Shown here one piece after another: positions 22,626 to 33,913 of a stretch of 64,000 nt of DNA. The notes under the pieces are model-generated. The model was not told the DNA's origin and did not search any database. It saw only the letters and a list, made by a program, of their open reading frames with translations. The stretch comes from Phytophthora sp. 'mugwort' (taxonomy: Eukaryota > Oomycota > Peronosporomycetes > Peronosporales > Peronosporaceae): the NCBI GenBank assembly GCA_033558025.1, contig JAUCEF010000008.1, positions 3,100,001 to 3,164,000 on the forward strand. The letters are read 5' to 3'. The stretch's first letter is position 1. Each line of letters starts with the position of its first letter. A program made the position numbers and the translations under genes.

Positions 22626-22842
22626 TGTTGTGGTTGATCGATTGCCGTCAGTTTTGGAAGTGATACCGCATCACATGACCATCTCTTCGTCGCATCCTTC
22701 GGCTTATCTTTTGTTGACAGGCATGCTGTCTAACTAGTAGCCGTTATTAACCAGTTAGAACACAGCCTACTTTACTTATTAGCCATCAAGGTACTTCAAT
22801 TCACTGTATACAAACTGATAGATATTTTTTTCTGGCACAACA
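22626..22842 (-). repeat. Copia 5' LTR (right copy)
   Basis: 217 bp, bounded by the short inverted ends TGTTGTG and CACAACA. On the minus strand it precedes the gag start closely, within about 15 bp. Confidence 0.8.
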
Positions 22843-23736
22843 TCAGCGAAGCAGGACCGCGCGGAATTTGCGGATGTGGGACCAGCGCCGAGCTTTCCAG
22901 CGAGCCGAGCACTTAGCTGGCCAAACGACCTTTCATAGTATATTTTCCTCGCAGGAGCGCAGCGGGACGATGATACATCCACCGCACGGGATAAGATTAC
23001 TCGATTCGCCATTTTGTCTAATCGTAATCAGTCGAGGACGGGTGTCGTGGCCTTCAATTCCACAAAAAAATGGAGTCGACAGGAATCGTATTGCCCTGCC
23101 TCACCCTAAAACCCTTCCCTATAGGGTTAAGCCCTATAGTGCTCTGCACACGGATCTTAAACCGCAGGCGTTGGTCGGCTTGCCCAGCGAGTGAGTTTTT
23201 CGCCCCTCCTGTATGGCCTAACCCTAGAGGTTGGATAAAGGCTATTTGGTACCGGATGAGCTACATTTTGCTAGCGGACAAACCGGATTTCCTACATTTT
23301 GATTACGATATTCGGTGGATGAACGCGCAGCGACTGTCTTTGCGAAGAAAAAGCCCAACACCGCGATGACATCGCTCCTGGGAGGGCTAGGGTAAAGAGA
23401 TATGGGAGACATTCAATACAAAAGGTAAGTTTAAACTAAAAGTGCGACTCGCCGAGTTGGCCAAAAAATAACCCACCTGACCCTTGTGTTCTGCAACTTT
23501 ACCTCTTGCAACTCAACCGCGCCAAAAAAGCGACCAGATGTATAGTATCTTTCTTGCATTTCGGTTTTCCACCCGAAATGATGGCACCATTAACTGCAAC
23601 GACGTAACGCTGTGCTGGAAGATGCTGCTATCATTCCAGCACATCAGACAGTGATTCGAAAGAAAAAAACTGATATCGGAGACAGTCAGCGGAGTGTGGC
23701 GTGGAGCGCCTCGGGTTGTGTAGAGCACTGTTGTCG
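22843..23736. other. Spacer and upstream region of the glycosyltransferase-like gene
   Basis: About 890 bp with no gene that I can support. It contains CCTATAGGGTTAAGCCCTATAG near 23118, an imperfect palindrome. The last ~150 bp should hold the promoter and 5' UTR of the downstream gene; TCTTGCATTTCGG at about 23551 weakly resembles an oomycete FPR element. Confidence 0.35.
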
Positions 23737-25353
23737 ATGGCTAAGAAGGAGTTCCACAAGGTCTACAATGCGCAAAGTAGGCATATCCGCATGCCCACGC
23801 AAACGCAGGTCCTGATGGGCACGATGGGGCTGGCGGCGCTGCTGTTGGTGGTGGAGCTGTCCATGTTGCGCGGAAGCGGCGTCATGCCCGTCGACTACCT
23901 ACACGCGGAGACGGAGGAGGGCGAGAACTTCTACCCTGTCGAAATCATGGAGTCCAAGTGGGCAGATGAGGTGGACGAGGCCGACCTGGTGCACCTCAGT
24001 CTGCTGCACGAAGCCTGTCTTACGTACAAGGATAGCGTCGTGCCGTGGACCTACGGGCTCAACGGCAAGGTGGCCGAGCCCAGCGTGCTCATCGACAAAG
24101 ACGACCCGAATCTACTAGAGAAGATGCGACAGTGTCCGGACGTGGACATCTTCCTACCGTTGGGTATCCGAGGACACGGATACTGCGAGGACTCGATCGC
24201 CTATACGAAATGTACGTTGCTGAATAATGCTGGTGGGGTGTTTCAGGGTTAGGTATTGACGTTGGTTGTGTTGCTTGTTGCTGCAGTTTTAGAGTCGCGC
24301 ATGCTCCCGGCGTGGGCGATTGAGATGAAGTACGTGGACAAGAAGACAGGTGAGACGTTCTCGTACCACGACTTGTGTCCGAAGACGCCCATGATCTTCC
24401 TGAACCATTACTGGGACGGCATCCCGGACTCACCCGACTGGCCTAAGACCAAACCGCTTTATCTCATGCCCAATATTGAAATGTACGAGCTCAAGGCGAA
24501 ACACTACTGGGGAGTGGATGTCGTGTTGTGCAAGACGGCTATCTGTGCGCGTCGTGTGCAAATGTGGTATCAGCAGGAAGGCAACCCGCGACACACGAAG
24601 GTGCTGTACACGAGGCATACATCTTCAGACGTCGCAACGTTGGCCAGAACACGTCTTGGCGAAGACTCGATCAAGCCGAAGAACTGGTCAGATGTGCAGT
24701 TTATCCATGCGGTTGGCACTAGCGTACAAAAGGGAACCAGACCGGTGCTGAATTGCTGGCTTGGACGTCCAGACTTTCCCCCGCTGCATGTGTACATGCA
24801 CGAGGACGTCTATAATGGTAACCTGAAGAACCACTACGAAGAGAAGGTCCGAGGGACGAAGGTGAACATGCACGTCGGCCGGGCAAGTGCCGACGACTTC
24901 GGCAAGATGATTGCCGAGTCTGCCTTCTTTATGTGCACAAGCCTTCAGGAAGGCTATGGTCACTACATCAACCAAGCACGTGCCAGCGGCGCGGTTATCG
25001 TCTCAACTGATTTACCGCCTATGAACGAGTTTTTGACCCCAGAGTCTGGTGTGCTCATTCCTGTGAAACGCTGGGCGTATCAAGAGCAGATGCTCGGCGG
25101 ACAGTACAACGGAAAACACGGCTTGAAGGGCGTCGAGGGGTTTACGGCTGATCTGGATGGCTCTGGAGTATGCAAAGCTGTTGAGAAAGTGCTGGCTATG
25201 ACCCCGGCAGAGCGCGAGGCCATGGCGGCACGAGCCAAGAAGCAGTACTTTATCGACTTGAATTTCTTCGCGTCCAAGATGAAGGAACTGCGGGAGATTG
25301 CGCGCGGTGGCGAACCCTCTCGGCTACGCACGGGTGAGGTGGATGCAGCGTAG
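23737..25353 (+). CDS. Membrane-anchored glycosyltransferase-like protein (two exons)
   Basis: Exons 23737-24211 and 24287-25353; the intron has donor GTACGT and acceptor TGCAG, and the frame is kept across it, giving 513 residues. The ATG at 23737 precedes a short basic tail and one hydrophobic segment (residues ~25-44), a type II signal anchor that would place the rest in the Golgi or ER lumen or outside the cell. The C-terminal half reads like a GT-B glycosyltransferase donor domain: FFMCTSLQEGYGHYINQARA, then SGAVIVSTDLPPMNEF. The family seems largely oomycete-specific; donor and acceptor are unknown. Paralogues lie at 47109-48761 (intact) and 31296-32842 (broken). All three share CPDVDIFLP or CPDVDIYLP and a VVLC-x-T core. 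Confidence 0.8.
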
Positions 25354-26062
25354 TTCCTCGTATCCTGAGGGACTGTGATGATGGAGAGGAGATGCAGGAC
25401 GAGTATAAAGATCCCGCAGACGCGATGGCGGTGCGGAGATAGGTAAACGGTGACGTAGAGTGGTTCGTCAGGATGAAACCATGTATCAACAGCGAAGTAA
25501 ACGCTGCACGCTAAATACTACTTCCTATAAAGGGTTAAGCTCCGTTGCGCAACGTGTGAAATATTTTTTTCTAAATAGAAAAACCAGATGGACACAAAAG
25601 TGTCCATTTCGGATACGTTCCAACGATGTGCATGGAACGTCCATTAAGGATGTCTTAGCAATTGGACTCGTTAGCGACGCTCTATTTGCTGCATGACGAC
25701 TTGGTTATGGAGCTATTATCCTGTATCCTGTTCACCGACCGTCGAACCCTTAATACGGTGGTGCGCGTCAATCAAATTTATCCACGTTCGTCCTTGTCTA
25801 CCTGTTGTAACGGAACGCCTCGTCTATGTATATTCCATACTACTTTAAAGAGGTTTTTGAAGCACTTTGTGTACAATTTGTGTACACCAATGCCATTGCT
25901 GCGAGATGATGCGACCGCGACGCTGCCGGCCAGGCTGGCATTCTCCAAAGACCGACGCAAGACGCAAGACCCAAGCCTCCAGTCTCAAGAACAAAAAGGC
26001 AAGAAACCAGTCAGTCAGCCAATTCCGGCCAGTCTACTCAGAGATCCCAAGCCTTTCAAGCG
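25354..26062. other. Intergenic region between glycosyltransferase-like and HDAC genes
   Basis: About 700 bp without a convincing gene. Holds the 18-bp perfect palindrome TGGACACAAAAGTGTCCA near 25588 followed by an inverted CGTTCCA/TGGAACG pair. The two together could be a protein-binding site or chance. Confidence 0.4.
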
Positions 26063-28593
26063 ATGCAGACCGCCGGCAAGAAGTCCATGTGGTGCAGTCC
26101 ACCGCGAGACAACGATACCCAGAGCCAGGAGCAGTTCAAGCCGGAGCCGGAGCCACCAATGGAGAACGAAAGCGATCGCCTCGGCGTCCGTACGCTGCTG
26201 TCGTTGCACACGCCGCCAATGATGCGCTCACCCCAGGAGAAGGAGGCGGCCAGACACTTCGACATGCGCAACAACGTCATCTCGCTGCTGAGCACGAGTC
26301 CCGGCAGCTCCTCAAGCAGTGACACGGGCAGCACCGCCACGGACCATAGCAATGGCCCGCACTACATGGCGAGGTACCAGATCAACTCAGAGGTGATGTC
26401 CGAGCCCATGCTGAATCAGATGTCCAATGTGAGTCTCATGGAGGTCGATGATGGTAGAAAAGCGATGATCGACGGGGACAAGGAAGACGGAGAGGTGAGT
26501 GAAGGCGGTCTGCAAGATATCAGGCACCCCATGCCAGCTCACGATGCCCGCTTCGCCGTTCGACCGCCTCCTGCAAGGTTGGAGTACCTCGACGACACGG
26601 ATGAAGACGTCCGTGAGATGCGAATGTCGATCCCACTCAACACGATGACCCAGGAGAAAGTCCACCGCAAACGGCCGGCGCCCTCTCCAGCGAGCGGTCG
26701 ATTTAATCCGAACGGGACCGCGCACTCGTGGAAGCGTCAAAGCAATGAGCTGTCGTCAGTGCCAGCAATGAAAAAGTCATTGGTGCGTCGAGGGTCCTCT
26801 ATTGCACTTTCTGATGATGGTTGTCTGTCAACCCCGGCAGGAGGCAAGAGCTCGACGCTGGCCAAACTCGCGAGCAACTTGCTGCATCAGCTGGAGAATG
26901 AACCTGCAGGCACGTTGCTAGTGTACCAGCCCACGTGTCTGGATCACCACAATGACTCGCATCAGGAAAGTCGCCAACGTCTCTGCGTGTTGGGTGGCCC
27001 AGAGGGCGTGCTGCACAAAGACCGGTTTAAAGATCTCAAGTGGGCCAATTTGACCGAGCTGCGTCCGGCTCGACTCAACGACATTTTGCGTGTACACACG
27101 CTGGAGTACATCCAGCACCTCGAGCGTGCGTGCGGCAACCTGCCAGAGCAGAACAAGGAGTACTTGGTTGGAACACTGTACGACAAGCAAAATGGCGACA
27201 AGGAGCTCACGTATGATAAATGGCTCCAGGTAAGCAGTTATTTGTTATGCGTTGGCGCACGCTGTAGAATGGTTGCTGATAATTTGTGCAATTCAGACGG
27301 AACATGCGCATAAATGCTTTGAAGTGGAAGACCAGCCGTCCGGTGGCAGCTTCGACATGGACTCGCCGATCTCCAAGAGCAGCTACATGGCAGCTCGTAT
27401 GGCTGCAGGCGCCGTGTGCCATGCTATCGATAAAGTCCTTAACAACGAGACAAAGTACGTCCTATCGGCCGTCAATAAGAGTCAGACTTGATTCATAGCT
27501 AATCTGTGCTGCTGCTTGCTTGCATAGGAACGCATTTGTCGTTGTACGACCACCTGGTCATCATGCAGGCCCCAACGGGTGTGTCGAAGGCGAGGGCTTC
27601 CACCTCCGCCCCGAGATGTGTACATGCGGCTTCTGCTTGATCAACAATGTGTGCATTGGCGCATCGTACGCCATGAACAACTACTGTGCTCCGTACTACA
27701 CCACTCCAGCGACACCAAGCATGGGCGCGGACTCTTTACTGAACCCAAGAAAGCGTGTGAACATTCAACGCGTTGCCATCGTGGACTTCGATATCCACCA
27801 CGGCAATGGCACTGAAGAAGTAATCCGCAACTTGATCCCTCACAAGCAAAACTACCCGCTTCCACCGAGCTGGGCACCCGTGCAGTTCGCCTCCTACAAA
27901 CCGTGGCATGACGAAAAGGACCCCGAAAATGTGTTCTTCTCCTCTATCCACCTGTACGACGACGACAATTTTTATCCGTGCTCGGGCGTGGGGCCGCACG
28001 GCTGCTCACCGGAGCTCGAGAAGAACAAGAACATCGTGAATCTTCCACTGAAGGTGCTGGGACCCAAATATCTCGACGAGAGGTTGAAGCTATCGTCCAA
28101 GGCGAAGCGGTCTCTCATGGAGGAGTCGTCGAAGGCGTTTCGTGATAACGTGACCAAGAAACTCATTCCCGCGCTGACCAAGTTCCGGCCAGACCTCATC
28201 ATGCTGTCCGCCGGATTCGATGGCCACGCCGATGACTTCTACTACTTCCTGAGCGAGGACGATTACGGATGGGTCACTGAGCAGGTTGCTGTCGTCGCCG
28301 AAGAGTAAGTGTCCATAGGAGGTTTGCCTGCCGTCTTAGAGAATGTTTTTAACGTATGTGTTGACAGTTGCTGCGACGGCCGCATTGTTTCGGTGCTCGA
28401 AGGCGGCTACAACGTGGTGCCGTCCAAGTTCCAGCGCCCGCGGTCCAAGTCGCGCAAGAGCGCCATCTCCAACTTTCACTATGCTGCTAAGATGCACAAC
28501 CGCCCCGTGGACGAGGAGCTCAACTCGTATGGATCACTGGCGCGGTCAGTGGCGTCACACGTCACAGCTTTGATGCGCGCGTCGCAGAGCTAA
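26063..28593 (+). CDS. Class II histone deacetylase (four exons)
   Basis: Exons 26063-27229, 27297-27454, 27528-28304 and 28368-28593 (donors GTAAGC, GTACGT, GTAAGT; acceptors CAG, TAG, CAG) join in frame to 775 residues. The zinc-dependent deacetylase domain begins near residue 290. It carries RPPGHHAGPNGC (His pair), DFDIHHGNGTEE and SAGFDGHADD (Asp, His, Asp zinc ligands), SIHLYDDDNFYPCSG and the closing LEGGYN with the catalytic Tyr. All essential residues are present, so activity is expected, on histones or other acetyl-lysine proteins. The 280-residue N-terminus is acidic, Ser/Pro-rich and probably disordered with regulatory sites. Introns 2 and 3 lie within the catalytic domain and intron 1 just before it. 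Confidence 0.93.
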
Positions 28594-28816
28594 GTGTATC
28601 ACATATACCTTTCAAATGCGTTTTATCAAATTTGCAAAATTCCACGCCGAAAATTCTCGATCCAAGGATTTATCAGTCCGTTTCGGGAATCTACTCGGTA
28701 AATTACGAGGCGTCGCTTTCGAGCCAAAAAAAAAACAAAGGGGGAGAAGCAACTGCCGGTAGCAGTCACTTTCGAGCTTTTCGCCCCTTGGATCGGGAGC
28801 TACAGACTGACGCTAG

Positions 28817-29095
<279 letters not shown>

Positions 29096-29313
29096 GCCTA
29101 ACCTGGTCTCAGCCAACAGACGCGACGCGCAGACGACGACTTACCATGTAGCACAGAAGAGCACGGTGGGAGATATACTAATATATTTGCAGTGGTGACC
29201 GCCGCTGAGCACACGTTGAAGACAGAGGGCAGCTTTCCATGTTGTGTATCTATTGGATCATTTAAGGGCAAAACGGTTCTTCTTCGACTTTTACTAGTCG
29301 TCTGGGTGTCTAT

Positions 29314-30237
29314 CTACATGATGTTGCACTTTTCCTGGTCGCCGCTTGCCCCACCAGCACGCCCCGCAGCGACAGCACCGGAATGCGCCGTCTCAGCGTG
29401 CTGGATGAGCGCAGTCACATTGGGGAGGATCGCGCGGCACTGCGGACACACCTCGCTACCCGCGGGCACTCCTGCGCTCGCAGCTGCTCGAGCTACAGGC
29501 TGCGATGTCGCAGCGGAAGCTCTTCTAGATTCAGATGTGTCGGGGTGTTCACGATTAACGTGTGCAATGAGCTGACTAACGTACGCGAACTTCTGCTGGC
29601 ACATGGGGCACTGTTCAGAGCTCGTGGTAATAGCACTCCCTGCCGCCTTTGCGTTCTGTACAAGAGAAGACACTGCCGACTTGGTGCCGTTCACCATAGA
29701 AGCCGCCGCATGTTGCGCGTTCTTTTGAAGCTGCGACGTCTGCTTCGGTCTAGCTGAGCTTGCTGTCCTGGACTTAAACCCTCCTAGCCATTGTTGTCTT
29801 TGAGCCTGGCGATTGTTCTCGCAATCGTGATCGGCCTCGAATCTGTGCTTCAGACACACATCCTGGGCGCATCTGTTGCAGTGGAACTGGTTCGAAGTGA
29901 GCAGCACCTCGCGGCAGCCCTCCGTGGCGCAGCGTTTCTTCTTAGCTTTCGTCTGCTGCTTTTGCTGTTGCTGCTTGAACTTCTCGCGCGTACATTGGCC
30001 GATACGCACATGCTCTTCCCACACAGCGTTGACGTCCTGCTCGGCCGTCCAGCGAATCAGCTGCTTGCACACGGGGCACTGTACCACGCGGCGATCATGA
30101 CTGCCGGCCTTGGGGCACTCGTGCCCGTCGTAGCTGCGATGCTCGAGGCAGAAAACGCCGCTGCAGCAGTCGCACGTGAAGGGCAGGAAATCCTGTTGGT
30201 GGCATGCGGGCACGGAGCAGTGCGCGCCGATGTCCAT
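29314..30237 (-). CDS. AN1-type zinc finger protein with C2H2 fingers and CaaX end
   Basis: 307 residues. The first AN1 finger uses C7, C12, C22, C25, C30, H33, H39 and C41; a second AN1 finger follows at about 103-140. Two C2H2 fingers come later (CPMCQQKFAYVSQLIAHVNR and CPQCRAILPNVTALIQHAE). The protein ends in CNIM, a CaaX box for farnesyl or geranylgeranyl addition. The double AN1 start resembles ZFAND2A/B, which link the proteasome and p97 to ER-associated stress; ZFAND2B is also prenylated but has UIM motifs where this protein has C2H2 fingers. The 5' leader on the minus strand contains a possible short intron ending CTAACTCCAAG just before the start codon. The gene is divergent from the bL35 gene. 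Confidence 0.88.
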   Translation of the reverse strand: MDIGAHCSVPACHQQDFLPFTCDCCSGVFCLEHRSYDGHECPKAGSHDRRVVQCPVCKQLIRWTAEQDVNAVWEEHVRIGQCTREKFKQQQQKQQTKAKKKRCATEGCREVLLTSNQFHCNRCAQDVCLKHRFEADHDCENNRQAQRQQWLGGFKSRTASSARPKQTSQLQKNAQHAAASMVNGTKSAVSSLVQNAKAAGSAITTSSEQCPMCQQKFAYVSQLIAHVNREHPDTSESRRASAATSQPVARAAASAGVPAGSEVCPQCRAILPNVTALIQHAETAHSGAVAAGRAGGASGDQEKCNIM

Positions 30238-30573
30238 TCTTGGAGTTAGTATATGTGGTGTAACGCGCTACCTTCGTCGTGGCTTTAGGAAGGTACGTTG
30301 CAGAGTGACGCTCGAGGGAGAGCAGGTTGGCATTGCGATTAGTGTTCAGATTGTGTCCGTAATGCAAGGGGAAACGAGCTGGATTCTCTGCTTTGGAATC
30401 ATCGAGAAGCGACGGATGTGCGACACTGACCAGGTCCGTAATCCCAGGGAGAAATTGAATAAATATTTTTCAGCCAATCATCACCTCGAATACTGTCCAA
30501 TCAAACGCATGCAATACAACCCGCAGCTCGTCCATTGGAGACCGCACGTCAAGAAGACACGACCAAGCTCGTT
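30238..30573. promoter_or_regulatory. Shared divergent promoter region, AN1 gene and bL35 gene
   Basis: 336 bp between the start codons of two divergently transcribed genes, so both promoters must lie here. On the minus strand, TCACTCTGCAACG (near 30301-30313) resembles the first half of the oomycete initiator. No clear FPR follows it. Confidence 0.45.
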
Positions 30574-31064
30574 ATGGCGCTCTTCCGGTACGCTTCCGCC
30601 GCCCGTAGCGTCTCTTCCAGATCTCTTTGCCTCGATTATTGCATTTTATCTTTTTCGCCGCCACCACCTCTCTCTAACGAACCCGTCCCCACGCTCTCAG
30701 ATCCCTCGCTCGCCAGTTCAAGGCCCTCTCTGTCGCCCCGCGCGCTATCGCCCAAGCGCCGTGCTTCGCCGCCGTGGCCTCGAAAACGTCCACCCCCATG
30801 ACGCTCGTGTCCATGCTCGCCGTGCGTGCGGCTGTCGCCTTCCCGCAGCTGCAAGTGCGCGCCATGGGATACAAACTCAAGACCAAGTCGTCAGTCAAGA
30901 AGCGCTTCAAGGTCAACTGCAACGGACTTGTCAAGCGCGCACAGGCCAACAAGCGCCACATCGCCACGAAGAAGACGCGCGAGCGCATCCGCCGCCTCGG
31001 GAAGCCCGTGTTCGTACAGGGCCAGATCCGCAAGAACGTGCTCCGGATGCTCGGCAAGAAGTAA
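30574..31064 (+). CDS. MRPL35: Mitochondrial large-subunit ribosomal protein bL35m (two exons)
   Basis: The C-terminal part is a bL35 protein: [37 protein letters not shown] and [18 protein letters not shown]. The continuous frame lacks an upstream ATG. A 14-nt exon (30574-30587, ATG then three codons and two bases), an intron 30588-30700 (donor GTACGC, branch-like CTAAC, acceptor CTCAG) and a second exon 30701-31064 give a 125-residue protein. It starts [18 protein letters not shown], a convincing amphipathic, Arg-rich mitochondrial presequence. It is a nuclear gene for the mitoribosome. No neighbour shares the function. Confidence 0.88.
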
Positions 31065-31295
31065 GCCCCCATACTTTAGGTAGGAGCCTGCTGTGCTCTA
31101 TTGATACCGCCTTGTTGTATGGCGGTAGAGAGTGGGGACAGCGTTGCTGCTGTAGATAACAGACACACTTCAGCTTTGGAGACCGGACTGGAAAATCCCG
31201 AGGTCAGGCAAATATGGAGTTGGCACAGATTGTGGGGGCTTTTGTGTGTGTGTAAGGGGGTATTGTACTGACTCGATACCAGCAACATAACTAAC
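31065..31295. other. 3' spacer
   Basis: Convergent spacer between bL35 and the glycosyltransferase-like pseudogene; contains a short GT run (TTTGTGTGTGTG) near 31243. Confidence 0.4.
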
Positions 31296-32842
31296 TTAGG
31301 GTAGACGACGGAGGTTCGGTTCCACGTCCTGGAATTGGTGCTCATGGCGCGCAAAAGCTCGCAGCTCGAGCATGCGCAGTATGAAGAGCTTTGCGTCCTC
31401 GTTGAAATGGTGTCGGGCCTGCGTGCCGAGAGACGTGCGCTCACTCAGCGATGTTGACGCACATGCTTTCAGTACTGCGTCACAGAGGTCTGAGCTGTGG
31501 TAGAGCGCTGACGGAGATGGAAGCAGCAGCGAGTCGTCTAGTATTATTAGGCTTCGATCCGTTTGCTCAGTAGGAAACAGAATGGCTTCTGAAGCCCGCG
31601 AGACCAGCTCATTCATCGGGTAGGCGTCCGCGGTCACGATAACACCACCAGAAGCTCGAGCGAGGGCTAGACAATCGTCGGTTGCCGTGGGACAGATGAA
31701 AAAGGAGCTGCTGCCAAACTCTCGCGCAAATTTGTGTGGATCCAGAGTTTGTATCGTGGTGTTGGCGTCACGAGGGAAGGATCTGTAGAATCTTTCGCCG
31801 TCGGTACGCTTGTCATCTTGATATTCTTTCAGCAGGTACACATCGAGGATGGGAATTCTTTCACGTGAGAACTCCAGCATTTGATCGCATCTTTCGTAGT
31901 CTTCGACGAGATATCCCAGGTCATATGGGCAAAGCGAAGACTGGCAAAGTCTGTCACGTTTTTCTCGGGTACTGCACCGTCACCAAGCACATGACGGGCA
32001 AAGTTGGACGGGTCTGCCGTCATCTGGCCGGTGTAGATGACTCTGGGTTTCTTGGTCATGCGGGTGTCGTCACCTCCATCGGGTTGATGCTACAGAAACT
32101 GCTTCACGTCTTGATCGCAGCGCATCGTACGGCAGAGTACGACGTCGGTGCGTTCCAGTACCGCCTGAGTGAAGTGATCCGGTGGAGATGAGGGTGTCTT
32201 TAGTTCCAGCCCTGGTGCCATGAGATACACTGGCTTAGTGGATGGCCACGATGGAGATTTTGTCAGTGTCAAGACATACTCGGGCGCCAGGAACAGTATG
32301 GGCGTGGCCGGACACAAAATGAAGTAGCTGGTCTTCTGTCGCGACGCGAAGTCGTACAATTCGACGTCAAACACCCAATTCGGCAGAAGTCTGGAGTGTA
32401 GGAACATGAGAGGTCCAGCGACAGTAGCACAGCTAGCGGGTCCTCGTGATGACGAAGGAAGGTAAATGTCGACGTCCGGACATTGGCGCAGCTCGTCAAC
32501 CAATCTCGGGTCGCCTCGATGCAGTAGCGACGTGCTGGATCGAGCACTGGAACCGGGAGATCAACGTCATTGTCTGGAGCAGCATAGGTCCATGGGAACA
32601 CGGTCTTGTTCTCCGCCCGGCACCCGCTTTGCAGATAGTTAAGATGCAAAAGGTCGTCGGAAGAGATGTGGGGCTCCAGCTCGTCGAAGGCCGCGAGGAA
32701 GTGACGATCCTTGCGTGTGCAGTGCGATGAGCTCCCACATGACGGAAAAGACCCCGACAGTCATAACCAGCGCGACCAGCGCGTGCAGCCAGCGGATTGA
32801 ATCATTCCTGTAGGGTTTCGACAGCAAGCTCTTCTTCATCAT
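31296..32842 (-). pseudogene. Broken paralogue of the glycosyltransferase-like family
   Basis: Starts at ATG 32842 with MMKKSLLSKPYRNDSIRWLH and a membrane anchor, closely resembling the intact gene at 47109. The frame then changes near 32640-32690 and again near 32500-32520. It meets an in-frame stop at 32090-32092 (after MRCDQDVKQFL) and shifts once more near 31850-31880 before ending at 31296. The final segment is still a 194-codon open frame containing FFICPTATDDCLALARA and SGGVIVTADAYPMNEL. All domain blocks remain in order with no large gaps, so inactivation is fairly recent. Alternative splicing cannot explain the in-frame stop. Confidence 0.82.
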
Positions 32843-33913
32843 CCGTTGGTCGTCCCGTCTGTCGTCGAGGGAGAGTGGAAGCACAAAGTACCCCCAAGTT
32901 GGAAGCGGAGGGGGTACATGTAGTAACTGATACTTTGTGCTTCACAATTTGTGAATCACAAGCAACGTTCGTCCCACTATCCCGCTTGAGCTGGAAGTTT
33001 AGCCTGTATCGACGTGCTTGTGGATTGGATTCGATGGGAACAAATGTGATATCTGTTCGATAAAGCACCTGGGGGTGATTCCAACTGCGTCACGGGAGAT
33101 ATACAACTAACTGTTTGTCCTGCTTAATTAACTCGGGTAGTTTATTCAGTTGCAGTACTCCATGCAACGGAATCGGGCAACCCTTAGCTGACGAGAACTA
33201 TGACCAGACTCGTCCACGACATTTTTTTTTACTATCATCGACGGAGTTGTCGAACTTCGCCCTCTTGATCGGATTCCAGCGGATTCGAGTGTCTCACTTG
33301 TCATTGGTTGGCGCTACCCGTTCCCTTGACGTAAATTTATCTCGGGATTTTTGTGACGGGGTTTGTTGGAACTTCCAACTTGGAAGCATCCTGGTGATAC
33401 GTACAGTGGCATATCGCACACAAATTGCGGTGAAGATATCGTATTCAACTGTAGCAATGTTCACTTCTTGCTTGGGAATACACCCTAGACGTGAGCTCGA
33501 GATGAGTTCTTAATCGAAACGCCCCGTATCAGTTGTTGTTCATTTCAGTTTAACGTGGGTGACCAGGAAGCGATGTCAGCCTAAGATATACTAGCTGTTA
33601 AGTGCCGTTTATTCATCAGATGCGCGACGTGGCTTCCTGGCGTTTTGATCGCGTCTACGTCCCTGAAAAAATATAGTTTTCTGATCTTTGAAGAAAAACA
33701 TACCTGAAGTCACGAGTTATCCTTGTTTCAGGTGGAAGCTTGTGCGCAAGGACCGAGTTTTCCGTGAAATATCGCGTTTTGTTTTCACGCCGCGATGCGA
33801 GTCGCTTAACTTCATTGGCATGGTCGATGTATCGAGACCTATAGCAACTTCAGTCCCCGAAAAACGTCATTGCGACTGTTTTGTTTCTTTTGCACCGTTT
33901 GATCGTTGTACCA
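32843..33913. other. Unassigned region before the large inverted repeat
   Basis: About 1 kb of AT-richer sequence. Short frames on both strands; none is recognisable. A plus-strand frame at 33688-33933 abuts the start of the inverted-repeat arm. Confidence 0.35.

Larger units (their letters stand above)
15094..22842 (-). mobile_element. Ty1/Copia LTR retrotransposon, minus strand, with two nested DNA transposons
   Basis: Related sequences at 15094-15349 and 22626-22842 act as LTRs; the right copy has the ends TGTTGTG and CACAACA. Between them, on the minus strand, gag with a zinc-knuckle block, protease/pre-integrase, integrase, reverse transcriptase and RNase H remnants follow in Copia order (integrase before RT). 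Removing the hAT insertion (15581-16326 plus its 8-bp duplication) and the Tc1 insertion (17392-18961 plus TA) leaves about 5.4 kb, normal for a Copia element. A purine-rich string lies next to the left LTR on the minus strand where the polypurine tract belongs. The LTRs differ strongly and all frames are broken, so the insertion is old. No clear 5-bp target duplication remains. Confidence 0.85.

Noticed and set aside
15089..22847. 5-bp target duplication of the Copia element
   Set aside because: The bases flanking the LTRs (CCCGC on the left, TCAGC on the right) do not match well enough to call.
29791..30249. 152-codon plus frame opposite the AN1 gene with a poly-Leu stretch
   Set aside because: The Leu run is simply the complement of the Gln/Lys-rich codons of the AN1 protein.
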